From assembly GCF_001898175.1 (NCBI RefSeq), contig NZ_MKTH01000024.1, positions 1-64,000 on the forward strand: a stretch of 64,000 nt of DNA, given 5' to 3'. The notes beneath the pieces were generated by a model, which saw only the letters and a list, made by a program, of their open reading frames with translations, was not told where the DNA came from and ran no database searches. This document shows positions 24,357-32,085 of the stretch, in pieces. Numbering within the stretch: position 1 is the stretch's first letter; each line of letters begins with the position of its first letter. The DNA is from Cellulomonas sp. 73-92. GTDB lineage: Bacteria; Actinomycetota; Actinomycetes; Actinomycetales; Cellulomonadaceae. The translations under genes were made by a program, and so were the position numbers.

Positions 24357-25594
24357 GCGCCCTCGTCCCGGTCGCCGAGCACCTCGAGCGGGTGCTGCGC
24401 GCCACCCCGCTGCTGGACGCCGAGCGGATACCGCTCGACGAGGCGAGGGGCCGCCGGCTCGCCGAGGACGTCACCGCGAGCGTCCTCGTGCCGCCGTGGG
24501 ACAACTCGGCGATGGACGGCTACGCGCTGCGCCACGCGGACCTCGCCGGAGGCGGGCCGGTGACGCTGACCGTGGTGGCGGACGTCCCCGCCGGCTCGAC
24601 CGCCGACCCGCGCATCGGGCCCGGCGAGGCGGTGCGGATCATGACCGGCGCCACGCTGCCCGGCGACGCCGACACCGTGGTGCGCCTCGAGGACACCGAC
24701 CGCACCGACCCGCTGGCGCCGCTGCCGCCGACCGTCACGGTGCTGGTGACGCCCCGGCCGGGCATGCACGTGCGGCAGGCCGGCGAGGATCGCAAGGCCG
24801 GCGACCTCGTCGCAGCACGCGGCAGCCTCCTCACCCCGACCGTGCTGTCCGGGATCGCGTCCGGCGGCCACCGCAGCGTGCTCGTCGTGCGCCCGCCGCG
24901 GGTGGCGGTGATCACCACCGGCAGCGAGCTGGTGCCGCCGGGGACCGCCCTGCGGCGGGGCCACATCCCCGACTCCAACGGCGTGCTCGTCGCCGGGCTC
25001 GTCGAGGACGCCGGCGGCCGGGTGGTCGCCCACCGACACGTCGACGACGACCCCGCCGGGCTCGCCCGCGCGCTCGCCGAGGTCGGCGGCTGCGACGCCG
25101 TCGTCGTCACCGGCGGCGTCAGCGCCGGGGCGTTCGACCCGGTGCGCCGCGTGTTCGCGGGGTCCGACGACGTGGCGTTCACGTCGGTGGCGATGCAGCC
25201 GGGCAAGCCGCAGGCGTTCGGGCGGCTGCCGGGCGGCGCGCTCCTCTTCGGCCTGCCGGGCAACCCCGTGAGCGCCTGGGTGTCGTTCCACGTCTTCGTA
25301 CGGCCGGCGCTGCTGGCGATGCAGGGCGCGCCCGCGCGGGTCGTGCGGCCGATGCCGTGGCCGCTGCCAGCGGCGGCAGGGTGGGGCACGCCGGCCGGCC
25401 GCGCGCAGTACATCCCGGTGACGCTGTCCGCCGGTCCGGACGGCTGGACGGTCCGTCCGGTCTCGTCGGGCGGGTCGGCGTCGCACCTGGTCGCGAGCCT
25501 GGCCGGAGCCGACGGGTACGCCGTGGTGCCGGCCGGCCACGGCCACGTGCAGCCGGGCGAGACCGTCCCCGTCCACGTGACGAACCACGACTGA
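24353..25594 (+). CDS. moeA: Molybdopterin molybdenumtransferase MoeA
   Basis: A 413-aa enzyme that inserts molybdate into adenylylated molybdopterin. Family blocks in order: PPWDNSAMDGYALR near residue 48, VRIMTGATLPGDADTVVRLED near 95, VAVITTGSELV and IPDSNGVLVAGL near 190, VVVTGGVSAG near 245, and LFGLPGNPVSAWVSFHVFVRP near 300. It overlaps moeZ by 4 bases (ATGA) and precedes moaC by 12 bases. Confidence 0.95.
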   Translation: MSALVPVAEHLERVLRATPLLDAERIPLDEARGRRLAEDVTASVLVPPWDNSAMDGYALRHADLAGGGPVTLTVVADVPAGSTADPRIGPGEAVRIMTGATLPGDADTVVRLEDTDRTDPLAPLPPTVTVLVTPRPGMHVRQAGEDRKAGDLVAARGSLLTPTVLSGIASGGHRSVLVVRPPRVAVITTGSELVPPGTALRRGHIPDSNGVLVAGLVEDAGGRVVAHRHVDDDPAGLARALAEVGGCDAVVVTGGVSAGAFDPVRRVFAGSDDVAFTSVAMQPGKPQAFGRLPGGALLFGLPGNPVSAWVSFHVFVRPALLAMQGAPARVVRPMPWPLPAAAGWGTPAGRAQYIPVTLSAGPDGWTVRPVSSGGSASHLVASLAGADGYAVVPAGHGHVQPGETVPVHVTNHD

Positions 25595-25606
25595 GCCGGA
25601 GGCACC

Positions 25607-26089
25607 GTGCACACGTTCACCCACCTGGACTCCGAGGGCCACGCCCGGATGGTCGACGTGACACAGAAGGAGCCGACGGTCCGCTCGGCGACGGCGAGCG
25701 GGTTCGTCCACTGCTCCCCCAGCGTCGTCGCCGCGCTGCGCGAGGGCACGGTGCCGAAGGGCGACGCGCTCGCCGTGGCGCGCGTCGCCGGCATCGCCGG
25801 CGCCAAGCGGTGCCCCGAGCTGCTGCCCCTCGCCCACGTCATCACCGTGCACGCGGTCTCCGTCGACCTCGACGTCACCGACGAGGGGGTCGCGATCGAG
25901 GCCACCGTCAAGGCGCACGACCGCACCGGCGTGGAGATGGAGGCGCTGACCGCTGTGTCGGTGGCGTCGCTCGCGCTCGTCGACATGGTCAAGGGCCTCG
26001 ACCGTTCGGTGTCGATCGGCTCGATCCTCCTGCAGGAGAAGACCGGCGGCCGGTCCGGGACCTGGCGGCGGGACGAGGCGGCGCGGTGA
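25607..26089 (+). CDS. moaC: Cyclic pyranopterin monophosphate synthase MoaC
   Basis: A 160-aa enzyme. FTHLDSEGHARMVDVTQKEPTVRSATASG is the standard N-terminus, KRCPELLPLAHVI and GVEMEALTAVSVASLALVDMVKGLDR carry the conserved Lys, His and Asp active-site residues. With MoaA it converts GTP to cyclic pyranopterin monophosphate, the first step of Moco synthesis. GTG start with GGAGGC a few bases upstream. Overlaps mobA by 4 bases. Confidence 0.95.
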   Translation: MHTFTHLDSEGHARMVDVTQKEPTVRSATASGFVHCSPSVVAALREGTVPKGDALAVARVAGIAGAKRCPELLPLAHVITVHAVSVDLDVTDEGVAIEATVKAHDRTGVEMEALTAVSVASLALVDMVKGLDRSVSIGSILLQEKTGGRSGTWRRDEAAR

Positions 26090-26754
26090 CCGACCGCAGC
26101 GGCATCGAGGCCGTCGTGCTGACCGGCGGCCTGGCGCAGCGGCTCGACGGCGCCGTCAAGGGCGAGATCGACATCGGCTGCGGCCCGATCCTCACCGGCG
26201 AGCTCGACGCGGTGCGGCGCGCCGGCATCGGCCGCGCGGTCGTCGTCGGCCCGGGGCCGATCCACGCGCCGGACGGCCTCGACGTCGTCGTCACCCGGGA
26301 GGACCCGCCGTTCGGCGGGCCGACCGCCGCCGTGGCCGCCGCGCTGCCGTTCGTCCGCTCGGACTGGGTGCTCGTCCTGGCGTGCGACCTGCCGGGCTCG
26401 GCCACGCTCGTCGACCTGCTCGCCCGCGCCTGGGACGAGCTCGCCGACGAGCCCCGGCCGCCCGACGAGGGCGCGATCGTCGTCGACCGGGCCGGCCGCC
26501 CCCAGTGGCTCGCCGGGATCTACTCGCGCGCCGCGGTGGAGCGCGAGCTGGACCGTGCCAGCGCCGTGGCCGACGCCGACCGCCCGGGGCGGGGCGCCCC
26601 CATCGGCCGCGTGCTGGGCGGGCTCGACCTGCGACGGGTGGCGGACCCGGACGACGCCTCGCACGATGTCGACACGCCCGAGGACCTTGCCTGGTGGCGC
26701 GACCGCCATCCCCGCCAGCGCCCGCACGAGGAGGAGCCGCACCATGACGAGTGA
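26086..26754 (+). CDS. mobA: Molybdenum cofactor guanylyltransferase (MobA-like)
   Basis: A 222-aa nucleotidyltransferase. AVVLTGGLAQRLDGAVKGEI is the GTP-binding loop, slightly divergent from the usual LAGGxSxRMGxxK but retaining Gly-Gly, Arg and Lys. PPFGGPTAAVAAALPFV and VLVLACDLPG supply the second Gly-Pro and metal-binding Asp, and DVDTPEDLAWW is the typical C-terminus. It would attach GMP to Moco to give the bis-MGD form used by NarG. Overlaps moaC (GTGA) and the following small gene. Confidence 0.87.
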   Translation: MTDRSGIEAVVLTGGLAQRLDGAVKGEIDIGCGPILTGELDAVRRAGIGRAVVVGPGPIHAPDGLDVVVTREDPPFGGPTAAVAAALPFVRSDWVLVLACDLPGSATLVDLLARAWDELADEPRPPDEGAIVVDRAGRPQWLAGIYSRAAVERELDRASAVADADRPGRGAPIGRVLGGLDLRRVADPDDASHDVDTPEDLAWWRDRHPRQRPHEEEPHHDE

Positions 26755-27025
26755 ACCGACCGCGGTCCCCGAGCCGCTGCAGGCGTGGCTCGCCGAGCTG
26801 GCCCCGCTGCTCGGGCTGCACGACGAGATCGACGTGCCGACTGTGCTCGACGTGGCGCGTGACGCCGCGCACGGCATCGCGCGCCCGGCCGCGCCCCTCA
26901 CCACGTTCGTGCTCGGGCTCGCGGTGGGACGGAGCACCGCCGGCGGCGCCAATGTCGGCCCCGAGCTGGCCCGGCTCGCGGCCATCGTCCAGGCGCGGGC
27001 GCTGCGCGACGTAGGACAGGCATGA
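26744..27025 (+). CDS. DUF6457 small helical protein of the Moco cluster
   Basis: A 93-aa acidic helical protein (LQAWLAELAPLLGLHDEIDVPTVLDVARDAAHGIARPAAPLTTF). It resembles the small actinobacterial DUF6457 proteins, often encoded beside or fused to mobA. No catalytic motif is visible; a helper role in guanylylation or cofactor delivery is inferred from location. GAGGAGG lies 8 bases before ATG 26744, inside the end of mobA. Confidence 0.75.
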   Translation: MTSEPTAVPEPLQAWLAELAPLLGLHDEIDVPTVLDVARDAAHGIARPAAPLTTFVLGLAVGRSTAGGANVGPELARLAAIVQARALRDVGQA

Positions 27026-27267
27026 GCACCGTCACGGTGCGGCTGTTCGCCGCCATCGCCGAGGCCGTGGGGCGCGACGAGGTCTCGCTGCCGGCGGCGA
27101 CCGTCGGGGACGTCGTCGACGCGCTGGTGCTGGCAGGCGGCCCCGACACGCCGCGGGTCCTGGGCCTGTGCTCCGTGCTGGTGGACGGCCGCCGGGCGGA
27201 CTCGGTCGACGTCGGCGTGCCCGCCGGGGCGACGGTCGACGTCCTCCCGCCCTTCGCGGGCGGCTGA
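27022..27267 (+). CDS. moaD: Molybdopterin synthase small subunit MoaD
   Basis: An 81-aa ubiquitin-like protein ending in Gly-Gly (VDVLPPFAGG), the end that becomes a thiocarboxylate after MoeZ. The fold pattern VTVRLFAAIAEAVGRDEVSL and SVLVDGRRAD fits MoaD/ThiS. It donates sulfur with MoaE to make molybdopterin. ATGA overlap with the preceding gene; last gene of the plus-strand Moco operon. Confidence 0.93.
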   Translation: MSTVTVRLFAAIAEAVGRDEVSLPAATVGDVVDALVLAGGPDTPRVLGLCSVLVDGRRADSVDVGVPAGATVDVLPPFAGG

Positions 27268-27354
27268 CGGCGGACCACAGCGGCCCCTTCTTCGTCGGGC
27301 GCCCTCCGAGGCGGCCCGCGGACGCCCTGATCGGCTCGCGGCAAGCGCGCGGGC

Positions 27355-28398
27355 TCAGCCGCCGATCGCGTTCATGCCGCGCGCCGGCTGCAGGAACCCG
27401 GGGTCGTTGATGCCGTGCCCCGGCAGCTTGGCCTCGACCGATCGCCGCAGCATGGCGTCGATGGCCTCGTCGTTCCCGCCGCCCCGCAGCACGGCGGCCA
27501 GGTCGAGCTCGTCCTTCGCGAACAGGCAGTTGCGCAGCTGACCGTCGGCGGTGAGTCGCAGCCGGTCACACCCGGCGCAGAACGGCGCGGTGACCGCGGC
27601 GATGACGCCGACGGTGGCCGGGCCGCCGTCGAGCAGGAACCGCTCGGCGGGCGCGTGCCCACGGCCCGGCACGGGCGTCAGCACCCAGCGCCGGGACAGC
27701 GCGTCGAGGATCTCCTCGCGCGTCACCATCCGGGCGCGGTCCCAGGTGTGTCCCGCGTCGAGGGGCATCTGCTCGATGAACCGCATCTGCGCGCCGATGC
27801 CGGTGGCGAACTCCACGAGGTCGACGAGCTCGTCGTCGTTCACCCCGCGCATCGCCACCGCGTTGAGCTTGAGCGGGCGCAGCGGGCTGTGCGCGGCCTC
27901 GTCGATGCCGCGCAGCACGTCGTCGAGCCGGTCGCGGCGGGTCAGGGCCGCGAACCGCTCGGGGCGCAGCGTGTCGAGGCTGATGTTGAGCCGGTCGAGC
28001 CCGGCGTCGACCAGGTCGTTGAGCAGCGCGTCCAGCCGGATACCGTTCGTCGTCATCGCCACCTCGACGGGCTCGCCGGCGGGGCCGCGCAGGCCGGCCA
28101 GCCGCCGCACGACGTCGACGACGTCGCCGCGGACGAGGGGCTCGCCGCCGGTGACGCGGAAGGTCGTCATGCCAGCCGCGGCGCACACCGCGGCGATGCG
28201 CTCGATCTCCGCCGCGGTGAGGATGCTCGGCGTCGGGATCCAGTCCATCCCCTGCGCCGGCATGCAGTACGTGCAGCGCAGGGAGCACCGGTCCGTCAGG
28301 GACACCCGCAGGTCGGTGTGGACGCGGCCGAAGCGGTCGACGAGCGGCGGTGCCGGGGCCGGGCCGACGCGGGCGGTGGAGGCCTGGGTGATCGTCAC
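27355..28398 (-). CDS. moaA: GTP 3',8-cyclase MoaA (radical SAM)
   Basis: A 347-aa enzyme. The radical-SAM motif CSLRCTYCMP is near residue 38; the second cluster is held by CAGCDRLRLTADGQLRNCLF near 270; the protein ends MNAIGG with the Gly-Gly needed for activity. It makes the first intermediate of Moco with MoaC. GTG start 28398, one base from the moaE stop. It is the last gene of the minus-strand operon that begins at 33338 and includes nirK. It converges on moaD, with an 87-base gap. Confidence 0.95.
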   Translation of the reverse strand: MTITQASTARVGPAPAPPLVDRFGRVHTDLRVSLTDRCSLRCTYCMPAQGMDWIPTPSILTAAEIERIAAVCAAAGMTTFRVTGGEPLVRGDVVDVVRRLAGLRGPAGEPVEVAMTTNGIRLDALLNDLVDAGLDRLNISLDTLRPERFAALTRRDRLDDVLRGIDEAAHSPLRPLKLNAVAMRGVNDDELVDLVEFATGIGAQMRFIEQMPLDAGHTWDRARMVTREEILDALSRRWVLTPVPGRGHAPAERFLLDGGPATVGVIAAVTAPFCAGCDRLRLTADGQLRNCLFAKDELDLAAVLRGGGNDEAIDAMLRRSVEAKLPGHGINDPGFLQPARGMNAIGG

Positions 28399-28399
28399 G

Positions 28400-28813
28400 T
28401 CAGGCCCCGATCCAGCGCGTGGCGCCGTCGGCCTCGAGCTGACGCTTCCACACGGGTAGCGAGGCCTTGATCTCCTCCACGAGCCCGAGGGAGACCGTGT
28501 AGGCCTCCCTCCGGTGCGCGGTGGCGACGCACGCGAGCAGCGCGATCTCGCCGACCGTGAGGCTGCCGACCCGGTGGCTCACCGCCACGAGCGCGCCGGC
28601 GGCCTCCGCACGGTCCGCCATCTCGCCGAGCAGCCGCTGCGCGTCCGGGTGCGCCGAGTACTCCACCGCGACCACCTCGCCCACGGCCTCCGGATCGTGG
28701 TCGCGCACGCGGCCGACGAACGTGACGACCGCGCCGCACGTGGCGTCGTCGACCGCGGCCAGGTGCTCCGCCAGGTCCAGCGGGGCGTCGGTGACCCGGG
28801 CCAGCCGCGCCAT
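28400..28813 (-). CDS. moaE: Molybdopterin synthase catalytic subunit MoaE
   Basis: A 137-aa protein: GAVVTFVGRVRDHD, VEYSAHPDAQRLLGEMADR, VSHRVGSLTVGEIALLACVATAHR and the active-site Lys segment KASLPVWKRQLEADG are all family blocks. It forms molybdopterin synthase with MoaD, which is encoded in the opposite operon. ATG 28813 overlaps the mogA stop (ATGA). Confidence 0.95.
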   Translation of the reverse strand: MARLARVTDAPLDLAEHLAAVDDATCGAVVTFVGRVRDHDPEAVGEVVAVEYSAHPDAQRLLGEMADRAEAAGALVAVSHRVGSLTVGEIALLACVATAHRREAYTVSLGLVEEIKASLPVWKRQLEADGATRWIGA

Positions 28814-29307
28814 CAGTGGTCCCCGCCGCGGAGCTGGTCGACGACGTGCGGCACGAGCGGCAGCAGCACCTCGAGCGCCTCGCGGACCGCCGCCGGCGAG
28901 CCCGGCAGGTTGACGACGAGGGTGTCGCCGAAGCAGCCGGCCACCCCCCGGGAGAGGGCGGCCGTCGGCGTCGTGCGCCGGCCGTTCGCCCGGATCGCCT
29001 CGGCGATGCCCGGCAGCTCCATCTCGATCACCTCCCGCGTCGCCTCGGGCGTGCGGTCCCGCGGCCCGACGCCCGTCCCGCCGAGGGTCAGGATGACATC
29101 CGCCCCCGCGGCGATCGCGTCCCGCAGCGCGTCGCGCACCGGCACGACCCCGTCGGGGACCACGGTCGACGACCGCACCACGAGGCCGGCGGCCCGCACG
29201 GCGTCGGCGGCCGCGGGCCCGGACTCGTCGACCCGCTCGCCGGCGGCGCACCGGTCCGAGACGGTGACGACGACCACCCGGGCCGCCCCGCCGTGCGCGT
29301 GGCTCAT
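28813..29307 (-). CDS. mog: Molybdopterin adenylyltransferase (MogA/MoaB type)
   Basis: A 164-aa protein of the MoCF-binding family. VVVVTVSDRCAAGERVDESGP is the N-terminal block, VILTLGGTGVGPRDRTPEAT binds molybdopterin and LVVNLPGSPAAVREALE is the C-terminal block. It adenylates molybdopterin before MoeA adds molybdenum. Its ATG overlaps the nirK stop (ATGA), so it is translated together with the nitrite reductase. Confidence 0.93.
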   Translation of the reverse strand: MSHAHGGAARVVVVTVSDRCAAGERVDESGPAAADAVRAAGLVVRSSTVVPDGVVPVRDALRDAIAAGADVILTLGGTGVGPRDRTPEATREVIEMELPGIAEAIRANGRRTTPTAALSRGVAGCFGDTLVVNLPGSPAAVREALEVLLPLVPHVVDQLRGGDH

Positions 29308-30761
29308 GGGGTCACCTCCAGCACGCCGTGCGCCCCCTTCTCCGCCAGGCTCATGGCGTGGTCCACGAAGGCGTAGTGCCCAGCTTCCTTGGGCACGAGC
29401 TCGACGAACCCGCCCTGCGCCGCCAGCAGCGGCAGCACCTGCGCGCCCGCCGCCCCCGACGCCGCGCCCGAGGCGGCCACGCCGTCCCGGACAGAGTACG
29501 AGCCCTCCGACCACACCGTGTCGAACTGCGCCCCGACCACGTGGAAGGACAGCGCGAGGTTGGGCCCGGCGTCGAGCACCCAGAACCGCACGCGCTGGCC
29601 CACCGTCGCGGTCAGGTGGTGCGCGTCGTACTGGAAGGCGCGGCCGTTGAAGGTCACCACGTCGGGCACCATCGCGGCGATCTTCGCGGGGTCCGCCGGC
29701 TGCCCGTCCGCGCCGAGGTACTCCTCGGACTGCACGACGACGTACTGACGCTCCACCGGCTCGAGGTCCGCCGGCTCGATGACGACGGCGCCGAACATCC
29801 CGTTGGCGATGTGGTTGCTCATCGGCATCGTCGAGCAGTGGTACATCCAGATGCCCGCGCGCGACGCGGTGAACGTGTAGTCCAGGCTCTGGCCGGGCTC
29901 GATGGTGCGCATGGGCTGGTCGGGCGCCAGCTCGCCGGCGTGGAAGTCGATGGAGTGGCCCATGGTGCCGTCGTTGACGAGCGTGACGTGGAACGTGTCC
30001 CCGATGCGCCCGTGCAGGATCGGCCCCGGCGACGTGCCGTTGTACGTCCACACCTGGCGCGTCAGGGCGCCGGTCACGGGGTCCGGCGCCTCGGTGACGT
30101 GGAACGTGTAGCTGTGCTCGGTGGTCGCCTCGAGCGGCGGCAGCTCGGCCGGGTAGGCGGGCAGCACGGCGGCCTCCTGCTGCAGCTCGGCCATCGTGGG
30201 CGCGGACGACGAGCCCGGCGCGCCGCCGGCCATGCCGGGCATGCCGTCGCCGGACGACGTCGGCGTGGGCGCCGGCGCGGCGGTGGCCCCGACGGCGTGG
30301 ACGTGGATCACCATCCCCATCTGCCGGTGCCCGGGCAGCGAGCACCAGCCCTCGAGGTCGCCGCCGATGACGCCGGCGTCGACCGTCGCCCGGGCGCCCG
30401 GCGCGAGCACGCCGGTCGTCGCACCGTCGGCGAGCACGAGGTCGTGCCGCTGGTCGCCGGTGTTCTCGAGCGTGATGCGCAGCCGGTCGCCGGCGGGCAC
30501 GTCGATCGACGACGGCATGAAGGCCATGCCCACCACCTTCACCGTCACCTCGGTGGTGTGGCCGGTGGGCGTCACCGACGGGGTACCCGTCGTGGCCGGG
30601 GCCGGGGACCCGGCGGCCGCCAGCGCCGGGCGCACCAGGAGCCCGGTGACGGCCAGCGCGACGACGACCACCACCCCGACGACGGCCATGCCGGCGCGCG
30701 AGACCGGGCTGCCCTCCCGGCCGGGCAGGGCGCGCGGGCCGGTCGGCCGCTCGTCAGACAT
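29304..30761 (-). CDS. nirK: Copper-containing nitrite reductase NirK with an N-terminal cupredoxin domain
   Basis: A 485-aa exported protein. MSDERP is followed by a membrane segment (AGMAVVGVVVVVALAVTGLLV) acting as anchor or signal. Residues ~70-180 form a cupredoxin domain with a blue-copper site (RHDLVLADG ... CSLPGHRQMGM). The main domains carry NirK ligands: His269, Asp272 and His274 (GHSIDFHAG), His308 and Cys309, His317 and Met322 (YHCSTMPMSNHIANGM), His407 (SFHVVG) and His468 (VDHAM). This gives type 1 and type 2 copper sites for nitrite to NO. ATG 30761 has GGAGA upstream. Family boundaries with other two-domain copper oxidases need checking. Confidence 0.85.
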   Translation of the reverse strand: MSDERPTGPRALPGREGSPVSRAGMAVVGVVVVVALAVTGLLVRPALAAAGSPAPATTGTPSVTPTGHTTEVTVKVVGMAFMPSSIDVPAGDRLRITLENTGDQRHDLVLADGATTGVLAPGARATVDAGVIGGDLEGWCSLPGHRQMGMVIHVHAVGATAAPAPTPTSSGDGMPGMAGGAPGSSSAPTMAELQQEAAVLPAYPAELPPLEATTEHSYTFHVTEAPDPVTGALTRQVWTYNGTSPGPILHGRIGDTFHVTLVNDGTMGHSIDFHAGELAPDQPMRTIEPGQSLDYTFTASRAGIWMYHCSTMPMSNHIANGMFGAVVIEPADLEPVERQYVVVQSEEYLGADGQPADPAKIAAMVPDVVTFNGRAFQYDAHHLTATVGQRVRFWVLDAGPNLALSFHVVGAQFDTVWSEGSYSVRDGVAASGAASGAAGAQVLPLLAAQGGFVELVPKEAGHYAFVDHAMSLAEKGAHGVLEVTP

Positions 30762-32085
30762 CGAGGTCTCCGCTCGTCGTGCGTGGTTCGGGGAGTGGTG
30801 CGGGCGGCGCACCGGCCAGGGTTCGTCGCGCCCGGGCCTGGCGCGCGCCCGCGAGAGCGAACGCGACGACGTCGACCGCGTAGCACGCGACGACGAGCGC
30901 CCACCAGAGGGTCCCGAGCCCCGGGCCGCCGCCCACGGAGACAGCGACAAGGAGGAGCGCCGCGTTGCGGAGCGCGACGCGCAGGGTCCAGCCGGTCTCC
31001 AGCACCCGCATGCCCTCGCGTGCCGCCTCCGGCCCGCCGCCGACGACGACCGGCATGAGGTACGTCATCGCGCCGATGAACACCTGCGCGAGCCCGCCCG
31101 CGCCGAGCACGGCCAGCCAGGGCAGGTCGTGGTCGCGCAGCGCCGTCGCGTCGGGCGCCGTGAACGCGCCGACCGCGACCGCGACGAGCCCCACGACCAC
31201 CCAGCCGAGTCCGGCGCTCGTGGTCCAGGTCGCGTAGCTGCGGGGCGCCTTGACCCGCGCCTCGCGCACCAGCGGCACGACGATGCCGACCGCCGCCGCG
31301 CCCGCGAAGACCAGGAGCCCGAGGCCGATGCCCGGCATCCACCCCGCGCAGGCGGCCGTGGCGGCCGCGACGATCCCGCCGGCCAGCCACGGCAGCGCGC
31401 CGACCGCGGCGTCGACCGCGGCCGGGTCCATGCGGGTGCGCAGCATCGTCGGGCCGAGGGTGACGAGCGTGCCGGCCATGGACAGGCCGATCCAGCCACC
31501 GACGTTGACGAGCGCGTGGGCGAGCGTGAGGTCGTCGCGCGCCGCGAGCAGCCAGGCCGGGGCGCCGTGGGCGAACATCGCCACCGTGACGAACCCGGCG
31601 AGCACGCAGCCGACGACGAGGAACGCCGCCGCGGTGACGTAGTACCGGATGACCACGGCGAACCGCGAGGCCAGCCGCGTGCGCGCGGCCTGCACCAGCG
31701 CGAGCCCGTGCCAGGCGATGACCGCCCCGACCGCCCCCGCGGCCACGACCGTGCCCCACGCGCTCGCCGTCCACATCGCCGCGACGAGCCCGACGAGCGC
31801 GACGTTGAACGCCACGCTCCGCGCCCGCGCCCCGCTGCCGGAGCGACGGTCACCGGCCGGCAGGTGGAGCAGGGCCCGCGCGAAGTACCACGACCACTGG
31901 AGGATCGCGTTGCTCAGCACGCCGAGCGTGACGACGTGGATCATCGTCCACAGCGGCTGCGGCAGGGCGTTGCGCGCCGCGAGGCCGACGGCCATGACGA
32001 CCAGCGCGGCGACCATCCAGGCCGACGTCATCTGGTCCGTGCGGGCGCGGCGCGGCGCGGCGGCACCGGGGCCGGCGAGGGTCAT
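30754..32085 (-). CDS. Multi-pass membrane protein, haem-copper-oxidase-like, linked to nirK
   Basis: A 443-aa protein with about 12 hydrophobic segments. His residues lie inside membrane segments, for example WTMIHVVTLGVLSNAILQWSWYF and LTLAHALVNVGGWIGLSMAGTL, a layout like distant haem-copper oxidase or NO-related membrane proteins. I cannot see the full NorB/CcoN His set, so it should not be called an NO reductase from this. It overlaps nirK by 8 bases downstream and the next membrane gene by 4 bases upstream. Possible roles are electron delivery to NirK or NO handling (inference). Confidence 0.7.
   Translation of the reverse strand: MTLAGPGAAAPRRARTDQMTSAWMVAALVVMAVGLAARNALPQPLWTMIHVVTLGVLSNAILQWSWYFARALLHLPAGDRRSGSGARARSVAFNVALVGLVAAMWTASAWGTVVAAGAVGAVIAWHGLALVQAARTRLASRFAVVIRYYVTAAAFLVVGCVLAGFVTVAMFAHGAPAWLLAARDDLTLAHALVNVGGWIGLSMAGTLVTLGPTMLRTRMDPAAVDAAVGALPWLAGGIVAAATAACAGWMPGIGLGLLVFAGAAAVGIVVPLVREARVKAPRSYATWTTSAGLGWVVVGLVAVAVGAFTAPDATALRDHDLPWLAVLGAGGLAQVFIGAMTYLMPVVVGGGPEAAREGMRVLETGWTLRVALRNAALLLVAVSVGGGPGLGTLWWALVVACYAVDVVAFALAGARQARARRTLAGAPPAPLPEPRTTSGDLDV

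Noticed and set aside
30754..32085. Calling this membrane protein an NO reductase (NorB)
   Set aside because: The full NorB/haem-copper His and Glu ligand set could not be located by eye, so only a loose similarity is reported.
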